From the NCBI GenBank assembly GCA_031260485.1, contig JAIRJU010000237.1, positions 1-43,645 of the forward strand: DNA of 43,645 bases, in the 5' to 3' direction. Below are positions 26,295 through 35,194 of this stretch, piece by piece. The number at the start of each line of letters is the position of its first letter. Within the stretch, counting starts at the first letter, position 1. The translations under genes were made by a program, and so were the position numbers. The stretch comes from Pseudomonadales bacterium (GTDB lineage: Bacteria; Pseudomonadota; Gammaproteobacteria; Pseudomonadales; Pseudohongiellaceae). The notes under the pieces are model-generated. The model was not told the DNA's origin and did no database searches. It saw only the letters and a list, made by a program, of their open reading frames with translations.

Positions 26295-27911
26295 ATGAAT
26301 GCAAGCATCACTACAGTGAAATTTTATATGGCGTGGCCGCTGGTGGCCGGGCTCTTGCTGGGCCTGCCTTTGGGTTGGGGTGCCGAGACGGAACCTCTGA
26401 GCACAGCGCCGCCGGACGTGGCTGTGGACGCCGTGCCCGCACCCGAGCCGCCGCCGCAGATCACGCTGTCGCCGGTCATGCTGCCGTTCAACCGGCAGTG
26501 GCTGATTGATTATGCTCGTCAGTTGGCCACCCAGGAATTTCAACCGCGCGTAATCGCCGAGCAAAGCCCGCTCAGGCAGATGAGTTACGACGAATACCGC
26601 GCCATCGTGTTCAACCCGAATGCGGCGATCTGGAAGGGGCTGGGCCTCAATTTTACGGCGGAACTGTTTCACCCCGGGTTCATTTTCAACAACCCGGTGC
26701 TGGTCAATCTGGTGCAGGAAGGCATCGCGCGCCGCATTGATTTCAGCACGGATCTGTTCATGTTCGGCGAGCGTGCCAAGCAATACCAGGGCGCGCTGGC
26801 CGAGGGTTATTCTGGTTTGCGTTTGCGCTATCCGCTCAATAGCGTCGATATTTCGAGCGAGTTTCTGGTGTTCCAGGGCGCCAGTTATTTGCGTTCGCTG
26901 GGCCGCGATCAGTTCTACGGCCTTTCCGCGCGCGGTCTGGCGCTCAACACCGCGCGCCCGCAAGGCGAGGAATTTCCGTTTTTCAGCGAGTTTTGGATCG
27001 AACAGCCTGGATCTGCGGCGCAGGAAATCGTGGTACATGCCTTGCTCGACAGCCCCTCGGTAACGGGCGCCTATACATTTCGCGCGCGGCCCGGCGCCAC
27101 CACCACCATGGATGTCGAAGTTGCCTTGTTCGCACGCCGTGAGGCGGCGCACTACGGCCTCGCGCCGCTGACGTCGATGTTTCTGCTCGACGCCACCAAT
27201 CACTCCCGCTTCGATGATTACCGCCCCGCGGTGCATGATTCCGATGGCCTCTCGATCTGGAACGCCAGTGGCGAAAAACTGTGGCGCCCGCTTGCCAACC
27301 CGCGAACCTTGCAAATCTCCGCGTTCCTCGGCGCCAGTCCGCGTGGCTTTGGCTTGATGCAGCGCGCCAGCGCTTTCAGCGATTTTGAAGACAACGAAGC
27401 GCGCTACGAAAAACGGCCCTCGCTGTGGATCGAGCCGCTGGGGCAGTGGGGCGCGGGCCATGTGGAACTGGTGGAAATTCCCACCGACGAGGAAGTCAAC
27501 GACAACATCGTGGCGTATTGGCAGCCGCAAGAGCCGCTGCGCGTGGATCAGCCCTTGAGCTTTTCCTACCGTATGCACTGGGGCCGCGATCTGCCCGAAA
27601 CCAGCCTGGAGGGCGTCATCGTCGCCACACGCCAGGGCGCGGTGCCGCGCGCCAACCGGGTGAGCGACACCGAGCGCGTATTCACCGTGGATTTTCAGGC
27701 TGCGGAATTTCCCGACGATCTCACGGTCAAGGTTAGCGCCAGCCGCGGTGCCGTCACTGATGCACGCGGCGAATATCTTGCGCAGCGTGGCGTGTATCGC
27801 GTGTATCTCAAGTTCGATCCGCAGCAGGAAAGCGTGGCGGAACTGCGCATGACGCTGACTCATGCCGACAAACAGTGGGGAGAGACATGGCTGTATCGCT
27901 GGACACGTTAG
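26295..27911 (+). CDS. opgG: Glucan biosynthesis protein OpgG (MdoG)
   Basis: OpgG acts in the periplasm on the beta-glucan backbone made by OpgH. The 538-residue product has a signal peptide (hydrophobic segment about 10-28, cleavage near GWGA) and the family's N-terminal beta-sandwich (YDEYRAIVFNPNAAIWKG, FHPGFIFNNPVLVNLV, YSGLRLRYPLNS, FLVFQGASYLRSLGRDQFYGLSARGLA) and C-terminal Ig-like domain. OpgD is a close paralogue, but pairing with opgH favours OpgG. Its end overlaps opgH by 25 bases. Confidence 0.93.
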   Translation: MNASITTVKFYMAWPLVAGLLLGLPLGWGAETEPLSTAPPDVAVDAVPAPEPPPQITLSPVMLPFNRQWLIDYARQLATQEFQPRVIAEQSPLRQMSYDEYRAIVFNPNAAIWKGLGLNFTAELFHPGFIFNNPVLVNLVQEGIARRIDFSTDLFMFGERAKQYQGALAEGYSGLRLRYPLNSVDISSEFLVFQGASYLRSLGRDQFYGLSARGLALNTARPQGEEFPFFSEFWIEQPGSAAQEIVVHALLDSPSVTGAYTFRARPGATTTMDVEVALFARREAAHYGLAPLTSMFLLDATNHSRFDDYRPAVHDSDGLSIWNASGEKLWRPLANPRTLQISAFLGASPRGFGLMQRASAFSDFEDNEARYEKRPSLWIEPLGQWGAGHVELVEIPTDEEVNDNIVAYWQPQEPLRVDQPLSFSYRMHWGRDLPETSLEGVIVATRQGAVPRANRVSDTERVFTVDFQAAEFPDDLTVKVSASRGAVTDARGEYLAQRGVYRVYLKFDPQQESVAELRMTLTHADKQWGETWLYRWTR

Positions 27912-30031
27912 GACGCGCGACGCCGCCTGCCGCGCCCTTGCTCATGCCGCGGCAGGTATTGAGCGCTGCACCTGCCAGAGTCAGTTTTCCCTGGCAGGGC
28001 TGGCGCACCTCGCTGGCGCGGTTGATGACCTTTGGCGGTGCGTTGGCGCTGACTGCTTACGCGGCGTGGCAGATGTACCTCATCGTGTCGGTGGTAGGCG
28101 TTACCGCCTTGCAGTGGCTGATGCTGGCGTTGTTCGTCATCACCTTCGGCTGGATTGCGCTCAGCGCCACCGGCGCGTTGGCAGGCGTCTTGTTTGGCCG
28201 TGGCCGTTACCGCGCCGCCAAGGATGCTGAGCCAGCGGGCCTTACCGCGCTCTTGATGCCGGTTTACAACGAAGATCCCACGCGCACGTTCGCCGCACTT
28301 TATGCCATGGGACGCGCGCTCTGTGAGCGCGCGCTGGAGCGCCATGTTGAACTCTTCGTCATTTCCGATAGCACCGATCCGGCGAAATGGGCGCAGGAAA
28401 CCAGCGCGTATCACACACTGCGCGAGGCATTCGCGGGAAAATTGAACGTATGGTATAGACGCCGCAGCGATAATGCCGGCAAGAAAGCCGGTAACGTGGA
28501 AGATTTTGTCACGCAATGGGGTGCGCGTTACGACTACATGGTGGTGCTCGACGCCGACAGCCTGATGAGCGCCGCTGCACTCAACACCTTGATGTGCGAG
28601 ATGGACGCCGATCCCGCCTGCGCGCTGCTGCAAACATTGCCGCGCTTGCAGGGCGGGCATTCGCTGTTCGCGCGCTTGCAGCAATTCGCTGGCGCCGTTT
28701 ACGGCCCGGTGGTGGCGCGCGGCATCACTGCCTGGCAAGGCAACGACGGCAATTTCTGGGGCCACAACGCCATCATCCGCGTGCGCGCCTTTGCCGCCGC
28801 CGCGGGCCTGCCGCTGTTGCCGGGCAAAAAACCTTTCGGTGGCGCCATTATGTCGCACGATTTCGTGGAGGCCGCGCTGCTGCGCCGCGCGGGTTGGGCG
28901 GTGCGGATGCTGCCCGAGTTGCAGGGCTCGTGGGAAGAAAGCCCGCCCACGCTGCTCGACATGGCCACGCGCGATCGCCGCTGGGCGCAGGGCAACATTC
29001 AGCATTTGGCGGTGCTCAAGCGCGCCAAGGGTTTGCGCTGGCCTAATCGGGTACACATGCTGATCGGGGTGATGAGTTATCTGGCCTCACCGCTGTGGCT
29101 CTTGCTGCTTACGGTGGGCGTGCTGCTCACCTCGGAAAGCGCCACCCAGCGCTTCGAATATTTCTCCGAGAAATTCCAACTCTTTCCTCACTGGCCGGTG
29201 TTCGATTCACAACGCATGATCGCGCTGTTCGTGGTGACCTTGAGCATCTTGCTGTTTCCCAAATTGCTCGGCTATCTGCGCGCCTGCATCCGCCGTGGTC
29301 CAGAGGCCAGCGGCGTGTTCGCACTCAGCGTGAGCGTGCTCGTGGAAACCTTGCTGTCGCTGCTCTACGCGCCGATCTGTATGCTGATTCATTCACGCCA
29401 GGTGTGGGAAATTTTCAGCGGCCAGGATTCCGGCTGGGAAGCGCAGCAACGCGGACGCAGTGCGGTGCCGTGGCGTTTGCTGGTGAAAAAACACGGCCTG
29501 CACACGGCGCTGGGGCTGCTGTTGACGCTGGGCCTCGCCTGGGCGGCGCCGCCGCTCTTGCCGTGGATGGCGCCCACCTTGGCAGGGCTCATCATGGCGA
29601 TTCCGATGTCCGCGCTCAGTGGCAGCGAACCGCTGGCGCGGCTATTGCGCAAGGCACAGTTGTTGCGCATTCGTGAGGAAGTGGCAAGGCCCAGGGAATT
29701 CCAGTGGTGCGATGCGTTTGCCGCGGTGCTGCATGAACAACTGGCGCATTTCACGCTGCGCGATTTTCTCGCCGACGACGCCGCATTGGCGCGGCACTGC
29801 CGCACGTTGCCACCGCCGCGTCCTGCGCCGCATGGCCAGTTCGATCTCGACCACGTAACCGCCGCGCACAAACTCAAGCAAGCCCGCTCGATCGACGAGG
29901 TGCTGAACTGGCTGAACCGCCAGGAACTGCTGGCGCTGCTGCGCGACCCAGCGCTCTTGGCACGCTTGCCGCGCGGCGACGATCAACCGCCGACGCGCGT
30001 GCCGCTCAAGCAGGTGGCTGGCTTGCGTTAG
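27887..30031 (+). CDS. opgH: Glucan glucosyltransferase OpgH (MdoH)
   Basis: OpgH is the inner-membrane family 2 glucosyltransferase that polymerises the osmoregulated periplasmic glucan from UDP-glucose. The 714-residue product has two N-terminal membrane helices (about 40-105), the GT2 domain with MPVYNEDPTRTFA, VVLDADSLM, the acceptor-site region and the RRWAQGN processivity motif, then several membrane helices and a cytoplasmic C-terminal tail. ATG 27887 has GGGGAGAG just upstream; the GTG in the track is 12 bases earlier. Its stop overlaps the stop of the convergent phosphoesterase gene. Confidence 0.94.
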   Translation: MAVSLDTLGRATPPAAPLLMPRQVLSAAPARVSFPWQGWRTSLARLMTFGGALALTAYAAWQMYLIVSVVGVTALQWLMLALFVITFGWIALSATGALAGVLFGRGRYRAAKDAEPAGLTALLMPVYNEDPTRTFAALYAMGRALCERALERHVELFVISDSTDPAKWAQETSAYHTLREAFAGKLNVWYRRRSDNAGKKAGNVEDFVTQWGARYDYMVVLDADSLMSAAALNTLMCEMDADPACALLQTLPRLQGGHSLFARLQQFAGAVYGPVVARGITAWQGNDGNFWGHNAIIRVRAFAAAAGLPLLPGKKPFGGAIMSHDFVEAALLRRAGWAVRMLPELQGSWEESPPTLLDMATRDRRWAQGNIQHLAVLKRAKGLRWPNRVHMLIGVMSYLASPLWLLLLTVGVLLTSESATQRFEYFSEKFQLFPHWPVFDSQRMIALFVVTLSILLFPKLLGYLRACIRRGPEASGVFALSVSVLVETLLSLLYAPICMLIHSRQVWEIFSGQDSGWEAQQRGRSAVPWRLLVKKHGLHTALGLLLTLGLAWAAPPLLPWMAPTLAGLIMAIPMSALSGSEPLARLLRKAQLLRIREEVARPREFQWCDAFAAVLHEQLAHFTLRDFLADDAALARHCRTLPPPRPAPHGQFDLDHVTAAHKLKQARSIDEVLNWLNRQELLALLRDPALLARLPRGDDQPPTRVPLKQVAGLR

Positions 30032-33000
30032 CGTCCCAGCATCCGCGCCAATCTGCCGGACAGATCGTGATAATCAATGGTCCCCGTGCGCATCTGCCTG
30101 CGGTATAGCGGTGCAGTGATGATTGCGCTTGGCGTGGAAGTTGGATCAGGTGGTGGTGCTGGTGGAGGCGGTGTTGGTGTTGGCACGGCAGGCTCCAACA
30201 CACTGGATTCCAACACTCCAGTAGTCGGTGCGCGCCTGTTGCTCAGGTCAGTAAAACCGGTGACGCTGATTTTGGTGCCTACCGTGGTTGTGGTGCCTGT
30301 CGTGGTCGTGGTCGTGGTTGTGGTTGCCGTGGCGCTATTGGTGGATGCAGACACGGGCGCAGGGGCGGGCACAGGCGCAGTGACCGGGGTGGGAGACGGG
30401 GTATGCTCGGGCAAATCCTCCAGTTCGGGAAAGTACGGGCCCACATCCATATTCGGCGCTGTTGCGGTGAGGAAAGATTCAAAACTGTGCGAGAAGCGTA
30501 CGCGGTCGCTGAGGAAGGGTTGTTCATCACCGCAGAAGCGCGCCAGTATGGTCTTGAGGATCGAGCAGTGGTCGAGAATGACATCCGGCCTTGTGCCCGG
30601 CTTTACCCACGGCGAAACCACCAAGGTAGGGACGCGAATGCCATAGGGAATGTCGAGCGTTGTATCAGGCACTATGGGTTCGGTCGTGGTGAAGTCTCCC
30701 TGCATTATGCGCAAGGATTCGGGCGAGAGCGCCAGGTCGCGCAAGTTTTGTGGCACCTCGATGCTTACCGTCGTCGGCGCAGGTGCAGGTGTTGACGTTG
30801 GTTCTGGAACGGCTGTATCGAATTTCATTACCGGTCGGTTAATATTGATTTGGCGCAGGTCGGCGGTCAAGGTCTTGGCGCTTACGCTGGTGGCGGTATT
30901 GCCACTGCCAGAGACATTACCATTGCCAGAGACATTGCCGCTGGCGGCGCTACTGTTGGCAGCACCGCTGCTGACGGTGTTGTCTACACCTGGCGTGAGC
31001 GGCGCTGCGGCGGCGTAGACGGTATTCCACTGGAGAGAATCCAGCACCTCGGCGAGCGGCGGGACGACGTGATCGTAAAAACCGCCATGCTCGTCGTAGG
31101 TGATGAGTAGCAGCGTGTCGCGCCAGAGGGTCGGGTTTGAACGCAGCGTGTTATAGACCTTTTGCAGAAAACACTGACCGCGGTGCATGTCGGCATTGGG
31201 GTGGTCGTCATTCTGGGGGCGGTGGTGCATCGCCGGTTCGATCACGGTCAGTTCGGGCAGGTTGTTGCTGGCGACATCGGCAGCGAAGTCATCGAAGGCT
31301 TTGATGTGGGTGTTGTCGGTCGCATAGCGCGCAAACATTCTCAGCATGGTGACTGAAGGCGCGGATTCATAGACGCGCCAGCCCACGCCTTTACGGGTCA
31401 ACAGGTCGTAGATCGTCGTCGCGCGCGACAGCAGAAAGTTGTCGCCATGGTTGTTGTCGAGAATGGGCACGCCGAGGCGGTCGTACTGCACATCGCCGGT
31501 CAGCGAATACATGCGGTTGGGCAAGGTCGGCCCAGGGTGGGAAGAAAAATAACGGTCGCAATACGTATAGTTTTCGGCGAGGAAGGCGGTTATCGGCAAG
31601 TCATTTTTTTCATAATAGCCGAGTACGGTGGAGGGCGTGCAGCCGAGCATCGTGGCCGGGGTGCTGAACTCCGGGTTATGCGGATCACGAGCGAGTGCCT
31701 CCTTGCGGGCACCTTCTATCCGCTTCAGAAAATTATCCATGAAGCCCTTGGGCGCGTTGATCCGGCGTTGGTCGGGTCCTGCCACCTGGTTGGCGAGTTG
31801 TTCGCGTACATCGTCTTGTTCGTGGCCCACCGCAAGCGGAATGCAGGTTTTTTCGTTGAAATAATTGGGCTCGAATTTGGCAATCCGCAAGGGATGAACA
31901 GGCACGGGTGGACGAGAAGCCGAGGGATCGGCGCCCGCGGCAGCGGCATTGATCGCGTTCATCATCTGTGGGGTAAGGCCGTCTGAACCCTCGTTGAAAG
32001 ACGCTTGCGCGCGATAGCCAAGCACATGGTCGTAGGAGCGGTTCTCCATCATCACTACCACGATGTGCTTGATCTTTTTCTTGAGGTTGTCGGCCTTCCA
32101 GGTATCGCCCAGAGGCGGCTCGAAGGAAGGGTGGAACGCCGTCGCGCTGCGTGTCCGCCCAATGGCGGCGACATAGTGGTGGTTCGGCTTGCGGTCGGGC
32201 TCGGCCAGGGCGATGTGCTCGAACAGAATGTCTTCATTGTGCAGGCCCTCGAAGCGCGGCTGCAGATGGGTGAGATGTGCGCCGAAAAATATCATCAACA
32301 GGCGCGCCGCCAGCGCGGGATTGTTGAACAGTTTGGCCGCGCCTTCGACGATGCTCTTGTTGATGATGTCATCGATTAGATCTTCGATGTCTTCTGCCGC
32401 GACTACTGCGGCGAATAAGCCAACTACGCCAAAGTAAGCGGAGACTGCTTCCGCCAAGGCGGCGATAAGCAAGGTGCTGAATTCAATCTTGAATGGATCC
32501 GTGCTTAGCCATTGCACGATGCGCGGCGTGCCATCGGGATCGATTTTGATGCCAAGCTCGATGGCGGCCTCGCCGTTTTTCAGCGTGGCACTGGCGAGTT
32601 CCAGCGGGCCCCATTTGACTTTCACTGCGCCGTCGATCTTGATACTCAAACGCAGCGCGGGTATTGCCGAGCCGATCCCCGCGCCATCAGTGCCTGGGCC
32701 AAGCTTGAGGTCGATCGAGCGCACCTTCACTGTGCTGACATCGAGCCAGGCCCAATAGCCGAGATTGGCGTTGAGGCTGAACAAGGTGATCGGTTTGCCG
32801 ACTTCGATGTCGATGGTCCGGTGCTGGTTCTTCAATAGCGTATCGAACACCCCGTGCATGTCGAGCGTTTCAGCGGCGAGGGTGTTATTGATTTTCAACA
32901 TCAGCCTGGCTTCGCCATCGCGGTTGTCGCCATAGAATTCCAGGTACTGACCTTGTGGACCGAGCAGTTTTTGAACGCGTTCTTGCAAGGTTGTCGTGCT

Positions 33001-34026
33001 GATGCGGCCTTCGCCGAGCACGGTGGCGGTGACGAACATCTCGAAGTTGTCAGGCGGTGGCGGCGAACCGCCACCGCCACCAAGAGGGAACTGGGCGAGT
33101 GGGAGGGTGCCGGTAGTGGTGCTGCCTGGTGTGGCGAGGCCTGGCACGGAGCGGTACGCCACTGTGTCACCGGGCGTGGCGGCTCTGTCATTCGCTGGCG
33201 CGGCGTTCGTGGGCACGGCCGCCAGTGTCCACAGCCGCGGATTGCCGTTGGCGTCGCGCGAAGGCCGCAGCAGTTCCAGCGTAATTTTGCAGCGTAGCCC
33301 AGGCGTATTTGAACTGGCGATCAACTTGCCGTCGGGGTCAGTCAGGCGCAGCACGCCGCTCCAAGTGTTGCCAACCGGCACAAAGAGGCTCGCCATGAAA
33401 AAGCCGACGCGGTTGAGATCGAAGTGTGTGCTGAAGCCTTCAGCGCTATTGAACCGCGAGCTTGGCACCAGCGGCGGCGCGCTGACCGAAGGCACGGTTT
33501 CCAGCAGGCTGAGGTTGAGCGTGCCTTCGAGCGCCACCACGGTTTGGTTGAACTCGACGATCGGCAGATAAGCCCTGCTGGTGCCGCTCAGCGTATAACG
33601 CCAGGGGAGCGGCGTGCCGCGCAGATCGCGGAATCTCCGTACATCTGCCAGCGTTACCTCGCTGCCGGTGAAGCGCTGGCCGCTGGGATCGAAGAGGCGG
33701 AAATCGAGCGGAATCTCTTCTTCGTAGACCGTCGGCTTGGAGGCCATAAGCGGGGAGATGCTGGGAGCGGGATTGCGGATACTGCCATAAGTCTCCGGAA
33801 CACCGTCGATTCCCAGGGGTAAGGTGGGAGGAGCGATGTTGGGCGGCGCCTGAAGGGGCTCCGAGTTGCGCACGCGCACCGCCACATCTGTGCTCAGTTG
33901 CCCCGGATAATGCACGGTGAAATTGCCGGAGGCTGTTACAGTGAAGTAGAAGCTACCGTCGGGATTTTCATGAGTTTCGGGGTAGAGCCCTTCTGAAATG
34001 AGCGTATGCGGCAGCGTGAACGGCAT
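30028..34026 (-). CDS. Giant phosphoesterase (phospholipase C/AcpA superfamily) with novel N-terminal region
   Basis: A 1332-residue protein. The C-terminal half is a phosphoesterase of the phospholipase C/acid phosphatase superfamily: HIVVVMMENRSYDHVLGYR near 650-670, HPGPTLPNRMYSLTGD near 835, TYDEHGGFYDHV near 975, and GIRVPTLVVSPWVKPG further on. The first 640 residues match no family I recognise; they include beta-rich stretches and one hydrophobic helix pair (LLIAALAEAVSAYFGVVGLF) followed by an acidic EDIEDLIDDII. A Ser/Gly/Asn-rich insertion interrupts the catalytic domain, and a Pro then Thr-rich linker precedes the tail. No Sec or Tat signal is visible at MPFTLPH, unlike most relatives. 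GGAG precedes the ATG. Confidence 0.8.
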   Translation of the reverse strand: MPFTLPHTLISEGLYPETHENPDGSFYFTVTASGNFTVHYPGQLSTDVAVRVRNSEPLQAPPNIAPPTLPLGIDGVPETYGSIRNPAPSISPLMASKPTVYEEEIPLDFRLFDPSGQRFTGSEVTLADVRRFRDLRGTPLPWRYTLSGTSRAYLPIVEFNQTVVALEGTLNLSLLETVPSVSAPPLVPSSRFNSAEGFSTHFDLNRVGFFMASLFVPVGNTWSGVLRLTDPDGKLIASSNTPGLRCKITLELLRPSRDANGNPRLWTLAAVPTNAAPANDRAATPGDTVAYRSVPGLATPGSTTTGTLPLAQFPLGGGGGSPPPPDNFEMFVTATVLGEGRISTTTLQERVQKLLGPQGQYLEFYGDNRDGEARLMLKINNTLAAETLDMHGVFDTLLKNQHRTIDIEVGKPITLFSLNANLGYWAWLDVSTVKVRSIDLKLGPGTDGAGIGSAIPALRLSIKIDGAVKVKWGPLELASATLKNGEAAIELGIKIDPDGTPRIVQWLSTDPFKIEFSTLLIAALAEAVSAYFGVVGLFAAVVAAEDIEDLIDDIINKSIVEGAAKLFNNPALAARLLMIFFGAHLTHLQPRFEGLHNEDILFEHIALAEPDRKPNHHYVAAIGRTRSATAFHPSFEPPLGDTWKADNLKKKIKHIVVVMMENRSYDHVLGYRAQASFNEGSDGLTPQMMNAINAAAAGADPSASRPPVPVHPLRIAKFEPNYFNEKTCIPLAVGHEQDDVREQLANQVAGPDQRRINAPKGFMDNFLKRIEGARKEALARDPHNPEFSTPATMLGCTPSTVLGYYEKNDLPITAFLAENYTYCDRYFSSHPGPTLPNRMYSLTGDVQYDRLGVPILDNNHGDNFLLSRATTIYDLLTRKGVGWRVYESAPSVTMLRMFARYATDNTHIKAFDDFAADVASNNLPELTVIEPAMHHRPQNDDHPNADMHRGQCFLQKVYNTLRSNPTLWRDTLLLITYDEHGGFYDHVVPPLAEVLDSLQWNTVYAAAAPLTPGVDNTVSSGAANSSAASGNVSGNGNVSGSGNTATSVSAKTLTADLRQININRPVMKFDTAVPEPTSTPAPAPTTVSIEVPQNLRDLALSPESLRIMQGDFTTTEPIVPDTTLDIPYGIRVPTLVVSPWVKPGTRPDVILDHCSILKTILARFCGDEQPFLSDRVRFSHSFESFLTATAPNMDVGPYFPELEDLPEHTPSPTPVTAPVPAPAPVSASTNSATATTTTTTTTTGTTTTVGTKISVTGFTDLSNRRAPTTGVLESSVLEPAVPTPTPPPPAPPPDPTSTPSAIITAPLYRRQMRTGTIDYHDLSGRLARMLGR
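30898..30951 (-). repeat. 18-bp tandem repeat in phosphoesterase linker
   Basis: Units attgccactgccagagac and attaccattgccagagac plus a diverged third (plus-strand sequence) encode the Gly/Asn/Ser insertion (NVSGNG-NVSGSG) within the catalytic domain. Confidence 0.75.
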
Positions 34027-34113
34027 GGCGAACTCCGGAGTTTATGAGGTGGCTACTATTTCCCCTCATATTCCGCTGCCCGTGCGCCGTGTGGCAATCC
34101 CGCATTCCGGGGA

Positions 34114-35049
34114 TCAATCCGGCACGTAAGCCAACTGCAAGCTGCGGAATGCCGCTTCCACGAAGGCGTCGGCGTTGCCGTATTGGGCTTCAAAGGGCGC
34201 GAGCAGTTTCTTGGCTACCACATCGTCCCAGCCCATGCCGATGTTCAATTCTTCCGCCAGGCGCAGATGCAACTCGCTGTACATGTTGCGCATCCGGATC
34301 AAGGCGGTGCCGTTGGTGATGGGGCCGTGCGCGGGCACCACCACGGTGTCGGCGCTCACCACCTGGCTCAGTTTGTCGTAGGCGCGGACCAGGCCGCCCA
34401 TCCAGCCGCCTTGGCGGATGTCGAGGATGGGCCATTGCTGCGTCGTGACGGGGCCGCCAGTGACCAATAGGTCCAGAATCGGGAAAAACACAAAAATGTC
34501 GCCATTGGTGTGCGCGGCGGGCAGATAGCCGTGAATGATTTCCTGCCCGGCGAAGGTGAAGCTGCCGTCTTCGCGCCAGAGTTGGGTAGGAATACCGGCT
34601 TGCGCCAGTGGGCCGTAGCGGCCTTTGTAGGTGGATGACAACACCGCGTTCTTCAGGCACAGCGCGGTGTTCTCGTGCGCGATGATGCTGCCGCCCGCCA
34701 TGCCCACCGCTTCGTTGGCGCCAGTTTGCTCTGGGTGAAAGTGCGTGTTGATCAAGGTGTGTACGCGCTGTTGGCCGGTGGCGTCGAAGGCGGCTTGTAA
34801 CAAGGCCGGGGCGTGCGCGGCAAGGCCACCGTCGATCAGGAGCACACCGTTTTCGCTCATGCCGGGCAGTGCCACCACGTTGCAGCCGGCGCCTTGCAAC
34901 AGTTGTGCATAGCCAAGGCCAAGTTCGCTGTGCGTGATGGCGGTGGGCGCTTCCGCGGCGCGTGCCGTCAACAAGGGTGTCAGCGCGGCGGCGCCAAGCG
35001 CGTGAGTGCTGAGGTCGAGGAATTGGCGGCGGGAATGTGAACGTGGCAT
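34114..35049 (-). CDS. Tat-exported metallo-beta-lactamase-fold hydrolase with variant metal motif
   Basis: A 311-residue protein with a Tat signal (SRRQFLDLS followed by an Ala/Leu-rich segment, cleavage near ARAAE). The MBL fold is seen in LLIDGG (about 71-76), NTHFHPEQTG (101-110), AHENTAL (124-130), PAHGPITNG and the C-terminal helices. The usual HxHxDH is HFHPEQ: Asp is Glu and the last His is Gln, so the second metal site is altered. I believe a small subfamily shares this change. Substrate unknown; relatives include quinoprotein-relay and SoxH-like proteins. Confidence 0.8.
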   Translation of the reverse strand: MPRSHSRRQFLDLSTHALGAAALTPLLTARAAEAPTAITHSELGLGYAQLLQGAGCNVVALPGMSENGVLLIDGGLAAHAPALLQAAFDATGQQRVHTLINTHFHPEQTGANEAVGMAGGSIIAHENTALCLKNAVLSSTYKGRYGPLAQAGIPTQLWREDGSFTFAGQEIIHGYLPAAHTNGDIFVFFPILDLLVTGGPVTTQQWPILDIRQGGWMGGLVRAYDKLSQVVSADTVVVPAHGPITNGTALIRMRNMYSELHLRLAEELNIGMGWDDVVAKKLLAPFEAQYGNADAFVEAAFRSLQLAYVPD

Positions 35050-35086
35050 GGTCTAAAGAGCCTCTGAATATGGGAGGGCTTGAACT

Positions 35087-35129
35087 CCCCTCGCCCGCTT
35101 GCGGGAGAGGGGTTGGGGGAGAGGGTAAT
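35087..35129. repeat. REP-like palindromic element
   Basis: A 12-bp inverted repeat with one mismatch (CCCCTCGCCCGC / GCGGGAGAGGGG, 2-base loop) is followed by TTGGGGGAGAGGG. It lies between the MBL gene and the ankyrin gene. This shape is typical of extragenic palindromes in proteobacteria. A degenerate relative is at 15438-15483. Confidence 0.65.
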
Positions 35130-35194
35130 GTAAGGGGGAGAGAGCAATGCTGTGACGCTGGCGACGGATAGCGTTCCTCACTTTCCTGAGGATG

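Noticed and set aside
26232-27863. 543-aa minus-strand ORF opposite opgG
   Set aside because: Antisense shadow of a clear opgG; no family features or ribosome-binding site.
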